In this document: piece after piece, positions 26,321 through 36,226 of the stretch
How the letters are laid out: each line of letters begins with the position of its first letter
Position numbering within the stretch: position 1 is the stretch's first letter
Assembly (NCBI GenBank): GCA_021030915.1
Contig: JAGEMR010000026.1
Coordinates: 124,001-188,000 of the forward strand
Direction: 5' to 3'
DNA length: 64,000 nt
Origin: Astrothelium macrocarpum
Lineage: Eukaryota > Ascomycota > Dothideomycetes > Trypetheliales > Trypetheliaceae
Position numbers and translations under genes: made by a program
The notes under the pieces: model-generated
The model's input: the letters and a program-made list of their open reading frames with translations, nothing else
What the model was told of the DNA's origin: nothing
Database searches by the model: none

Positions 26321-26327
26321 CACGTGA
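26321..26327. promoter_or_regulatory. CACGTGA E-box-type element upstream of SNF8
   Basis: CACGTGA on the plus strand, 46 nt from the SNF8 start codon and about 600 nt from RPL7. CACGTG is the binding core of fungal bHLH regulators such as Cbf1 and Pho4. Function here is inferred. Confidence 0.4.
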
Positions 26328-26373
26328 GGGTTGGATGAGTTTGGGTTGGGGGGTGGGATGGGCTGGTTGATTG

Positions 26374-26389
26374 ATGGATGGATGGATGA
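26374..26389. repeat. GATG tetranucleotide microsatellite
   Basis: About four tandem GATG units in the SNF8 5' flank. Seen directly; no role implied. Confidence 0.7.
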
Positions 26390-26922
26390 TTTGGTGGGCG
26401 TGGATGGGTTGGTGTTGCAGGAAGGAGGAGCGGGAAGCGGAGCGGAAGGCAATCAAATGGAAGACTTTCGAGAGCGATAACTCAATGAAAGATGGTGATA
26501 ATGAAAATCTTCCTACCTCACTATAGTTCTGAATCTGTAGTTTTTCAATTGAGGCGTGGAAAAGCAGACAAAATCTAAGGATGAATGCGAAAACTGGGGT
26601 TCACAAGTTTCGCCCAGTTTTCATCCCTAAATCTCCGCCCAATCTCATTTGAAAATCGCCAGATCATTTGTCAGAACAGGGATTCTATAAGCCAAGATTC
26701 TAAATGCATTTCGTTATTTTTCTACAAAAGTTTTGCTAATGAAATATATGCTTTCTAAACATTTTGCCGTGAAATTAGCTCACATTTCCTTTTGGGTGTT
26801 AGCATCGGTATTTCTCGGCAAGGAAGTTTTTCCGGCCCACAGAACGCGAGCAACAGCTCCACGAAATCAGAACGTTAAGTAACCTTACTTTCACCAATCC
26901 ATTCCATATCCAGATCGTCGAG

Positions 26923-28398
26923 ATGGCTCCGTCCAAGCACGCAGCTACTGTAAAGACGTACGTGCTAGATTCCTGATCTTTTCATCAACGGCTCGGCGTG
27001 AATGCAGATACAGTCGTTGCTCGTTCGCTGGAGTCGCCTGCTAGTTTCCTCACCTTTCGGACTAGCCAGCGCCAGCTCGATTCGTCTTCTTAATCTCTTC
27101 TCCTCGTAATGACATGATGCTATCGCAGTATCACCGAGAAAAGTGATTGAGATGTTGGGGCAGGAGACAAATCCGCTCTAAAATCGATCTGCCGCATTCG
27201 AATCCGTGGTCAACTCTGACCATGCGGGATCGTGCCAATGCGTGAGCACAATTCTCGAACCTCTTTGTTGAGCGTTTGAGGTCTTGTCGCCTGAGATCTT
27301 GTCTCTGTTGTCGTCGCCTATTGGCACCTCACCATCTGCATTCTCAGCGATCAAATATCTCCGTCGAGTCGACTCCAGCTGGGAATGCTGCGCTGCTGCA
27401 ATTCTTCTCTGGAGCGCAATGTTATTTGAGCGATTGGACTGATCTGACGCATCACAGGAGCGTTCCCACTCAGGATGAAATCCTCGTCCCCGAGACACTT
27501 TTGAAGAAGCGGAAAAGTCAAGAGAAAGAGCGCGCACAGCGTACTGCAGACTTGGAAAAAAAGCGCAAGGTTAGTCAAACACTTTTTTCTCTGGGAAATA
27601 TCCAATAAATGAAAGCGACACGGTGATGATAGCAATGTTCAAACATTGTGACACTAGACCTCTCGGTCGATGCTGTGATCTGTTAACCATCTTTCGGGAC
27701 TGAACACTGTCGACATTGCTATCTGCCAGACAATCACACTTTTGAAGAAGTCAGCTGACGCGCATACACAGGCCAATAAAGAAAAGCGTTCTGTAATCTT
27801 TAAAAGAGCGGAGAATTACGTAAAGGAGTACCGCGACGCCGAACGAGAAAAGATCCGCCTCCAACGCCTTGCCAAGCAAAACTCTGAGTACTTTGTACCT
27901 GCCGAACCCAAGCTTGTCTTCGTCATTCGTATCAAGGGTATCAACAAAATCGATCCCAAGAAGCGCAAGACCCTCCAACTTCTCCGTCTTCTCCAGATTA
28001 ATAACGGCGTCTTTGTCCGTCTTACCAAGGCCACTGTCGAAATGCTAAAGATTGTCGAGCCATTCGTCGCCTACGGATATCCCAACCTTAAGTCTGTTCG
28101 TGAATTGATCTACAAGCGTGGATATGGTAAAATTGACAAGCAACGCATCCCCTTGACCGACAACGAATTGATTGAGAAGCATTTGGGACAACACGGTATC
28201 GTCTGCATGGAGGACTTGATTCACGAGATTTATACTGTTGGACCCAACTTCAAACAGGCAAGCAATTTTATGTGGCCGTTCAAGCTCAGCAATCCAACTG
28301 GTGGTTTCCGAACAAGGAAGTTCAAGCATTTTGTTGAGGGTGGTGATCTTGGCAACCGGGAAGATCACATCAACAGGCTCATCAGAAACATGAATTAG
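26923..28398 (+). CDS. RPL7: 60S ribosomal protein L7 (uL30)
   Basis: Large-subunit ribosomal protein of the uL30 family. Three exons (26923-26957, 27458-27569, 27772-28398) give 257 residues. It starts [12 protein letters not shown], continues [20 protein letters not shown] and [20 protein letters not shown], and has the highly conserved body [40 protein letters not shown] and [20 protein letters not shown], ending LIRNMN. Introns are long for this window: 500 nt (26958-27457) and 202 nt (27570-27771); the second hosts a C/D box snoRNA. The first acceptor is a tandem CAG-GAG, so the protein may contain T-S-V or T-V at the junction; the family consensus favours TVPTQ. Splicing from the same transcript ties ribosomal protein and snoRNA output together. 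Confidence 0.97.
27616..27712 (+). ncRNA. Intronic C/D box snoRNA, snR39/snR39b/snR59-like, in RPL7 intron 2
   Basis: A C box GTGATGA (27623-27629) and a D box CTGA (27700-27703) are flanked by a short closing stem (CGACA 27616-27620 with TGTCG 27708-27712). The 13 nt ACCATCTTTCGGG (27686-27698), one base before the D box, are perfectly complementary to the universally conserved large-subunit rRNA stretch CCCGAAAGAUGGU. By the D-box-plus-five rule the methylated base is the G of CCCG, which I recall as yeast 25S Gm805 (guide snR39b); the A two bases on is Am807 (guides snR39 and snR59). Yeast RPL7A and RPL7B host snR39 and snR59 in introns, so both host gene and target region fit. An internal hairpin (CAATGT/ACATTG) lies after the C box; the D'/C' half was not resolved. 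The rRNA sequence and numbering are from memory. Confidence 0.85.
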
Positions 28399-28911
28399 GC
28401 AGATGGCGTGTAAATTGGTTGATGGAAATACTGCAAATGCATGCTATGGAGCTCTCTGGTGTGATGATACCTTAGATCATTTCTCTTTACAATAAGCTGG
28501 TAGCTCTCGATCCAATCGACTTGGCTTGTATTACGTAATCAGGTGTTGATTTAGCTTCGTCCACCTCAGCCAGAACAACACAATTCATCTCGTTCGAATA
28601 TTCGTAATTCGCAACAGCTTGCTTTGTTCCCTCCCAAATACTATGTCCACACATCAGCTTCATCCAAAGTAGGCAATCGTGACAATCGCAATGAATGCCT
28701 GCTGAGCTATCGGAGTGACCCCTAATTCATTTATGCCGTTTCGATTCGTCGACTCAATCCCTCCCAAATCAATCCTATGAATATGGGACTATAACATTGG
28801 AGGGCCCCTCAGTGAAATGAGGGTTGGCGAAAATCGTTCATATTTCATGTTAGGAATACAGCGGAATATTCATACAATCATTATTCCCGGCGACACCCAG
28901 AAGCAAATGCA
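28399..28911. other. Convergent spacer RPL7/TAD2
   Basis: 3' flanks of two convergent genes. A GTGATGA string near 28461 was checked as a C box, but no D box or rRNA complementarity follows. Nothing else seen. Confidence 0.5.
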
Positions 28912-30249
28912 CTATTCCCCATCCTCACCATTTTCCCCCTTCTCCTCCAGGTATAGCAGCTCCAGCATGTCTTTTATTGTCTTCATATCTTCATTCTCCC
29001 CGTGCTCACCCACATTCAACATATCTATAAACGCTCGTAGTTCGGCCAAATCACCCTTACTTGGTTTATCCTCGCCACTCATCGCAGCTACCTCGCTTTC
29101 AATCTGCTTCACCACACCATTCAATTCTTTCGCTGCGTCTTTGTCGTCGAGGGTAGCAGGGGTGGGCTGCCCGAATGGCGCGATCTCGGTCTTCAGCTTA
29201 CGCCCTTTCTTGAGGGCAGGTTTAGGCGCCTTTGAGTTTAATTGAAGGTAGAAGCATCGCTGCAACATAATGCACGGCCAGCGGAGGATATCGCCATGGA
29301 CCGGGAAGGGAGCAATGTTCGCGGGGCTGAGAGAACGTTAGTCGTAGTCAAAATAATGTTGCTGCCAAAATGAATGTGAATCTGTGACCAAAGGCGGGTT
29401 TCGACGTTCTTTAATGAAATGGTGCTTGAGAAATGAAAACAAACTAGCAGTTGAGTCCGCGCCATAGCGTAGATGGGACGTACTCAGAGTGGATATTTAG
29501 CACGCCACCAGTGCCGCCAAAGCGTTCGTTTTTACAGCCGAAATAAACTTTCCGAATGCGATACTGGCGCAAAGCGGAAGCGCACATGATACAAGGTTCG
29601 ACAGTGACATACAAGTCTGTCTCGCGTAGAATCGATTGTGGGTGAGTTTGGAAAAGTGAGTTGAGGGCCATTAGCTCGCAATGTCGAGTTCCCTACGACG
29701 GAGCGTAAGATTATTGTCATACGACTTGGTCTTCAGCCAGAGTAGAGGGCTGCTTCGCTACGTACACTGCGTGATTTATTCGTGTCATTCATGCCTCTGG
29801 CAATGATGTTTCCATTGTGTACGAAGACGCAACCAACTGGTGTCTCATCGGAACGTAGCGCTCGTGCGCCCTAGAAATTCGATGAGTATAATTCTCATTA
29901 AATAATATTTTAACGTCTTGAGAGGTGGAAATTTGAATATAAAGGCATGCTAAATGGAGAAATGGAGTTATTTTTGCTGGCTGTATCAATGAGCCAAATA
30001 GGGAAATGAGTGTGGTCAATTTGTTTACGAAATAGCGACATATTCTCGCATGAAAAGTCACCTCAGGGATCCATTTCCGCTTTTGGGCGTAAGTTACACA
30101 AGGGTGTGTAACGAAAAGAAGAATTTGAAACTTCTGACTTGGGACAACGAGGTAGCGCTCATCGGAAGACGTAGTATCAAACCCACCATGTTGATAGCTT
30201 CCCACATGAAGCCTTTGTGGTAGTCGAGACTAGCTGTTTGCCCAGGCAT
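28912..30249 (-). CDS. TAD2: tRNA-specific adenosine-34 deaminase subunit Tad2
   Basis: Catalytic subunit of the Tad2-Tad3 enzyme that converts A34 to inosine in tRNA anticodons. Four exons: 30249-30187, 29870-29766, 29692-29484 and 29326-28912, giving 263 residues. Zinc and catalytic residues are present: His60 and Glu62 in GTRHCELMALNS, and Cys90/Cys93 in VTVEPCIMCASALRQ. Other family pieces are SDETPVGCVFVHNGNIIARG, KVYFGCKNERFGGTGGVLNI and, after the last intron, a CFYLQLNSKAPKP segment. The C-terminal 80 residues are acidic and variable. Introns are 316, 73 and 157 nt; the first is unusually long for this window and holds an open but uninformative frame. The exon 3-4 junction replaces the usual linker with DPANIAPFPVHG. 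The motif is HCE where I would expect HAE, which keeps the catalytic residues. Confidence 0.93.
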
Positions 30250-31085
30250 TGTAATCACTAAATCGGCAAAAGGTCAGCGAGGGACACTCAAGTGTGCAAA
30301 GTCATGTGCTGGGCTCGTATGTTTGCTAAGTCCAAAACTTACCGGCTAATTTGGTATTCGAATCGTAAAAAGACGAAGGCGAAGTGCGATTTCTAAAAGT
30401 TTTCATAAAGTACACGCCACTTGGGTACGTTTCAAGTGCCGTGGAAGTCGCTATCCAGCATGTCCTCGCGAGCCACAAACCCCACACGCACAATCTCAAG
30501 TCAGTGTTATGATTCAAGCAAGCCAATAAACCTGAATTAATTTCCAACAGCTTATACTAAGAATAGAATCCTAGATATGTGTTGAACGAGCAGTGTTTGT
30601 TGCGAATGTGTTTGTTCCAAACGTGCGGTCTATCGGATCATAGATGTTGAAATATATCTGTTCAAGATGAAGAGCGTCCATGTTAGCACCCTTAAATTAA
30701 TAGAAGCAGTCTAACTTAAAAAGCTTTTACTCTTCATCAACGTATGGTTCAAGTGGCAGGAGCGTTATCACTGAGTGTGAAAGTTCAGTACTTATGTAGT
30801 TAGGACTTAGCCTGGCTAAATTGGGTCCTGCGGCTGTTGAACCAGAACACTACAAAAAGTATAGCTCTTGAAGAGCGGTATATCAAAAAATTTGCAACAA
30901 TTTGAATATGGGTGTAAGCCTCTTTCGGATTTATGTAATAATTTTTCATTGCTATCTACATAAGGAATGTCATCGTCATCGCTTGAAGAGTAGCGGCCGA
31001 TACGTATAAAACCTGAACGCCTCTCATAGAAACTAGTTTCGCCAACGCCATCCGATCCCAAGCCATGCAATCTTAATGTAGAGAA
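30250..31085. other. Intergenic, TAD2 promoter side
   Basis: Upstream of TAD2 and downstream of the small secreted-protein gene. A minus-strand 84-codon open frame (30816-31070) has a natural-looking acidic run (SSSDDDDIPYVD) but starts only 15 nt after a stop codon, and no splice partner was found. No RNA gene recognised. Confidence 0.4.
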
Positions 31086-31424
31086 TCAGTCATAGCACTC
31101 AATAGTGTCAATCTCGACCAGGTTCCCATTATCGAAGGTCACAAAGGTTTCGAGAGTGAAGGGTGTTCCGACTGGGTTGTCATTGGCGTCCAAAGCCTGG
31201 CAAGCCACGGGGTTCTCGTTCGCGATACCTGAAACGGTGGCAATTGTGGCTCCGATAAGCTGTTGATTGACACTGAGTGTGCCTGGAACCGCGATTTCCG
31301 TGTCAGAGGTAAAGGTATCGGCATCAATCTCGAACTGGAGAATGGCAGAGCCGACTTTGTGCTGATATTTCGGTGCTGCAAGGGCAAGCGCAGGCAAGAC
31401 GAGAGAGAGAATGGTGAACTGCAT
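31086..31424 (-). CDS. Small secreted protein (112 aa), unknown function
   Basis: The ATG at 31424 starts a clear signal peptide (MQFTILSLVLPALALAAP) followed by about 94 mature residues with only two cysteines (VACQALDAN and the near-terminal IECYD), which could form one disulfide. The body is acidic, Thr/Val-rich and likely beta-stranded. A consensus TATA box lies about 150 bp upstream. The frame extends upstream only through a TTG. No family recognised. Size, signal peptide and isolation in a gene-poor stretch fit small secreted proteins or effector candidates of filamentous fungi, but the low cysteine content is unlike classical effectors and nothing shows a host interaction. Confidence 0.7.
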   Translation of the reverse strand: MQFTILSLVLPALALAAPKYQHKVGSAILQFEIDADTFTSDTEIAVPGTLSVNQQLIGATIATVSGIANENPVACQALDANDNPVGTPFTLETFVTFDNGNLVEIDTIECYD

Positions 31425-31569
31425 TTTGAGTATGACGGGTTTTTGAGACAATTGATGTCAAATTGTATTTACGAGAGAAGCTGAGAAAATGTAGCGAGAG
31501 TCTTGAAGAGATTACTGAAATGAGAAGCTGCTGCTGTGTGGTGCTGTTTTCTTACTGGTATTCCTTTGG

Positions 31570-31577
31570 TTTATATA
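31570..31577 (-). promoter_or_regulatory. TATA box of the small secreted-protein gene
   Basis: TATATAAA on the minus strand, 146 nt upstream of the ATG at 31424: a perfect consensus at a plausible distance, suggesting a regulated (TATA-type) promoter. Confidence 0.6.
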
Positions 31578-34500
31578 CATGATGCCGACTCTAAAAATGT
31601 ACATGTCCTTGTCAACTTGGTGGAGGATTGAATCGTTGAAGCCTTTCAAAATAGCATTCATGATGTCTCAAGTAAACTATTTGCAATAACTACAAGATGC
31701 CAGGGTTCACAAGAGGCCAAAGATCTCTGCGCATGTAGAGTTTGTACCATAATAGATGAGACTCTGAGGTCAGATCATTCATGGTCTTCTAAGAGATCTT
31801 AGTGAATAAAATGGGATTGTTATGGGGTCCAAAAGAAGTTATAGATAGACTGGAGTTGAGATCTCACGAAAGCACTTGGCCATTGCCCTGAATGACGGTA
31901 GATTATGAGCCAAATTAATGCTCATTGCACAAAATGACCGTCAATTAAGGCTCGTCGTCCATTGTCTTTCGTGTCAGCCCCGTCTCGTGAGGCGACATGT
32001 CCTTGCTGACGTTGACCTTCCTACGGGTATCTTTAGATCTGAGGGGGCGTAAAATGCGATAGCCAACGAACTCCAGGAAAAGTCATGGCGTCGCAGTTTA
32101 CTCTGCGTGGGACGTAAAGATTCGGCCGAAATTCGTGACTCGTTCAGAGGGTGAAGCTGTTGTAAAGGAATGGCCTGTGGTGGTCAAAAGAGTCAGGTTC
32201 ACTTCTAATCAGGGTCTGAAGGATTGGTATCCTGGTCAAACACCTTACCAAGGACATGAAGAGCATGCTAAAATTAATGATTCCTAGTCGTCTTTCTGCA
32301 TTCTTTCATGTCGAGATCCTCCTCATGGATGAATTACAGATTGTGTTCGCCCCAAGCCTAGGGCACCTCGCATCGTTGCGAATCTAGACTGTTACAAGAG
32401 CTGTTGCATTAGAGATCCATCTAGTCCTTAACAGAACAATATTGCCTGCTGCAAGTTCACCAGGTGTCATCCTGGGTCGAGTAGCAATTGTCTTGTGGAG
32501 AATCAAAACATGAGTCAAACGATGCAAGATAAACATAAAATCCGATCACTGCTTTCCAAAAGATACGAAGTTTGCTGGCATGATATGAAACTATTGTGCA
32601 CTACGAGCCAGTAGCAATGTCTTTGTCTATTTCTGCACCCTCGTGAGAGATGGGAAACGAATGCATCTGAGGCTACTACCTCAGTACGCCAATCCCGAAG
32701 GAGCTTTGACATTATGCTTACGGAGTGGACCATGACGTGTCCATTACGGTGATAAGGGCAAAAACATGGCTGCCTCTTGCCAAGACGGAGAATCAATTTT
32801 GAGGAGAGCAAATCTGGTTTCAAAGCTCTCGATATGTCGCGTTTTGTAACTTGCGCTTGACGGTGAATAAACATAGGCGACGTTACTCGGTAGTCTGCAC
32901 TTGGTTCTGCTGAGCCCGCTTTTTTGTAAGCCGAGGCAGCGACAAGAAATGAAATTTGAAACCTGAAATGCGATATGTCTTGAGACCGTAAAAGGACATG
33001 CCTGCCATACCATACGATGAGAAGCATCGTTTGTATGAGCGTGTTGTCCGCGTCACAGGATAGGGTTCTACTGTAAGACGGCAAACGGAAGTTTCGAGTC
33101 ACGCCTGCAAATATTTTAAAAATAGCGGAAATCAAGCAAAAGCCCTCATAGGCTTTTAATGGGGCGCGTCCAATTTGTTCGATTATGAGAATTGCAGGGG
33201 TAAAAGAGCGTGAAAAACGATATTAAGGTTTGACAGGATCATCCGAGACATATCATTCGTTTCTTATCCGTGCTTTGGGCTGTGGTCGTTGACGAAATAC
33301 TGACTGCCACGACAGACAGAGTGGTCCGCGTCTACGCGGCCTTTTCTTTGTGGTAGTTTCCGGCGACCACATGATGTTTGGCGTTTCAAAGCAGTTGAGC
33401 TGAATTCGACTAACAGCCTCCTGCATCAAAATCTGCAGAATTGCTCCGGAAGCTCATCCTCCCGCACCATTGGCTGTACCGTTAATGAAGATTAGCGCTG
33501 CTCAGAAGAAGCGGTGTGATTTGAATGGATGAACGGCAATACCCTCTGCCGCCCGTGGCTTGCCAAGCCGATCGTCGTGTTTGCAAGGCAGACAAACATT
33601 TTCCAACCATCTTTGTTGAGCGGCTATCTCGTTGTGATGAGGACAACATTTTTGCCAAAAGGCCCGATTACGGGCCATTTACATGCCTACGGCCGACTAT
33701 AGGCCCGCGTCTGATGCCAGCTAATTACAAGCCAAGACAGTTGCCACAGAAGCACGAGAAGGTAGGATGTGCGCCTCTAAAGGTGGCTGAACGCGTAAGA
33801 GTGTCTCGTTTTTCTCGTTTGAATTACTCCTCCATCTCAGTCATGTCACATGTCAGAAGATATTTTCACGTTCACGTCCAATCCAGGCCAGAAATGGCAA
33901 CGTGTGATATTAACGAGCTGAAAACCAGTTCTTCACGTGGCTGCGGTCGACTCCCTTGGTCTGGAATGGCGGTATTTTTCACGACGGGTGATTGAGATGG
34001 TGACCAAATCAATATAAACCAAATGATTTCGGCATCCGCCTATTCATCTCTCTGAAATGCTCGCGTATAGTCCGGCTTCGCCTCATAGGGTAAGCACCCT
34101 CCGAGGGCTTAAATCTCCGACAAATACGAAGGTTGAGGGTCCCAAACCAAGTTCGCATAAACTATCGGGCGCCACTAGGCGCTTGGTTTCGCTAGCAACC
34201 GTCGTAAGCTTGTGCCGCTTGCCAAAGCTTCAACAGAAAAGGCCACCTTGTTATGTTTGTAGCCCAGGTCATGTGATGTACAAGAGCCTCGGGTCTGAGT
34301 TTCTACCTTCGCGCCTCTGTGCATGCGTGGTGGCGAATCTCAAGTAAAGCCTCTGACACACCGAAAATGCGCCTTGCATGCCTAACCTCTAGAACATGAG
34401 TCTAACTTGCTCCCAATAGTAACGCTCTGTTCGCGCTACGTAAACAAAACGGTACGTAGTCACAACGATATGAAGGAGCCGTTGACGCATGCACAATCAT

Positions 34501-36226
34501 GGGGCTGAAAATTTTGACGGTCGTTACGCTTTGATCATTGGCCACGGCGTGACCAATCGCGCTTGGCCAAGAAAACTCGCACATCCCGAGGCGGATTCGT
34601 ACGCCTCACTGTTTTCAAAAGGTAGGGCTGTGTAAATTTCAGACCAATCCGAACCTGTGAGCCCAATGTTCTTTTGCAGATCGTTTGCTTCACTACGACG
34701 ACTCGACGTCCCTTCCTTTCGTTGGTAAGGAGGCCCTAGGATCTCGACCCGATCAATATGTGGAGTCAGCGCGAGCATATCTCATGTTCCTCTTGTTGTT
34801 CATCGATAAGATTGGGATGCATAATCCTATGTTTGATCCTGCGTTGGTGAGCACAAGTCCTCAACGAGTAAAGTTGCACGGTAGCTTCGCTAGAGCACTG
34901 ACTCTAATGAAGAGCATGGGTGGGAACTCGCTGACGGCTGGGTCTGGGCTCACACCGGCGGTTGGCAGATCTGAAGGTCGCGCTAGGGAGACCGCCGTCA
35001 GAGTGGGCCTTGGTGGAAGGCTCCGTGGAAGTTCTGCCGTCCTCAGGCCAGTCGAGTAAGGGAATGAGCCTGGGCTAGCCGTCAGCTGTGACGATCATCA
35101 ATGCACAAGAGTCACCAACCACGGCACGCCGTGTTGTCTCTGCCATCCGGAGGCAGGGCAGGCGGTCAGCGTGTGGAACGCTAGAGTTCAGATCCTTGGG
35201 GTTCGACCGCATAGAAGGTCGATGGCGTTGCGACATTTCCTGCCTCTTCCTGCCGCGCGCACAAAGACTGGAACCATTCTTGGACCAACCTTGCCCCTAC
35301 TGCACCAAGCTCCTTCCGGCCACTCTAACAAAGCGAGACGGTGCTTGCAGCAATACTGCATTCTGCTGCGCTACGCAGATGGAGATTCCCTGCCCACCCC
35401 CGGTGTTACTGCGTGCCGAGCACCTAGCCCGCGAGTCAATGACTGGCAACGGCAGGAAGCGATGCATGCATCCGTGCGGTGGCCAAGCGCCACGCCTTTT
35501 CGAGTGGTCCAGTGAGACTCCCAGCCCTCAGAAAGGCTGGGCGCTGCCCCCCTCAGACGGCGTCGCGCTTGACCCTGCCCCAGCAAGAGTCAATAATACG
35601 CGGCAAGCTACGGAAAATAGGCAGCACTGATCCATGTCCCCAACCCACTGCCCATGACGAGGGAATCCCGCTTTGAACGTCAATCAGGAGCGTCACGGCA
35701 AGCCTCCTGCCCGCCTAGGTCAAGGTAGGGAGATGACAGGCTGTGCTCGCCCAGCAAGTCACTTGCGAATTGTTTTGTCTAAAAATTGACCGGGGCCTCC
35801 CCCGGCCCCAAACTCATGCTCCATGCATGGTCTCCTAGCCTGATCTTGCCTATTTACAGAAGATTGTCTCTCAGTGAACGTAACGGTTCAAAGCGGCCTT
35901 TGCATCACTTTTAATCACCACGACGTGCCGCCCCTCATTCACAGTTTTACCCCCCCTTCATCAATCAACATCTTCAACCTCACCTACTCTCACATCAATC
36001 AATTCACATCCTTGGTCCCTCCTTCACCTGAATATCCTTCGACTCTTCCATCATCATACCGGCCTTGAAGGACCATTACCTATTGTAATACCGGACCTGG
36101 ATTTCTTGTTTTTCTTTAGCTTTCCCAAGGATTGCTAGTTTGCCTGGCTGCGCTTCTCGAGGAGGCCGTAGCCATTTCCTGGAGGCCTTCATTGGACTTT
36201 CCAGGAGCTTCTGAACTTCACTCAAC
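31578..36226. other. 4.6 kb gene-poor region
   Basis: No gene could be supported. Long open frames at 32515-33135 (minus), 33525-33995 (plus) and 35088-35630 (plus) overlap others on both strands, lack conserved features and in part lack an ATG. 34900-35700 is GC-rich. 35790-35809 forms a strong GC hairpin. From about 35920 to 36060 the plus strand is pyrimidine-rich, fitting the leader and promoter of the kinase gene that follows. No transposase, terminal repeats or tRNA recognised. Confidence 0.5.
35790..35809. repeat. GC-rich inverted repeat with two alternative hairpins
   Basis: CCGGGG (35790-35795) can pair with CCCCGG (35800-35805) over a four-base loop. Alternatively GGGGCC (35792-35797) can pair with GGCCCC (35804-35809) over six bases. 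It lies about 420 nt upstream of the kinase gene start. Seen directly; function unknown. Confidence 0.7.

Larger units (their letters stand above)
26276..26922. other. Divergent promoter SNF8/RPL7
   Basis: Shared upstream region of SNF8 (minus) and RPL7 (plus). Contains a CACGTGA element at 26321-26327 and a GATG tetranucleotide run near 26374-26389; the half next to RPL7 is AT-rich. No additional gene seen. Confidence 0.6.

Noticed and set aside
27195..27210. B-box-like ATTCGAATCC in RPL7 intron 1
   Set aside because: No matching A box at the right distance and no cloverleaf; not a tRNA gene.
28458..28470. C-box-like GTGATGA downstream of RPL7
   Set aside because: No D box within snoRNA length and no complementarity to rRNA that I recognise.
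32515..33135. 206-codon minus-strand open frame
   Set aside because: Begins at TTG, not ATG; overlaps another frame on the same strand; shows no motif or coding-like pattern.
33525..33995. 156-codon plus-strand open frame
   Set aside because: No recognisable domain, irregular composition, no splice partners; kept as intergenic.
35088..35630. 180-codon plus-strand open frame
   Set aside because: Starts at GTG and overlaps two plus-strand frames and one antisense frame in GC-rich DNA, so it is a chance open frame.
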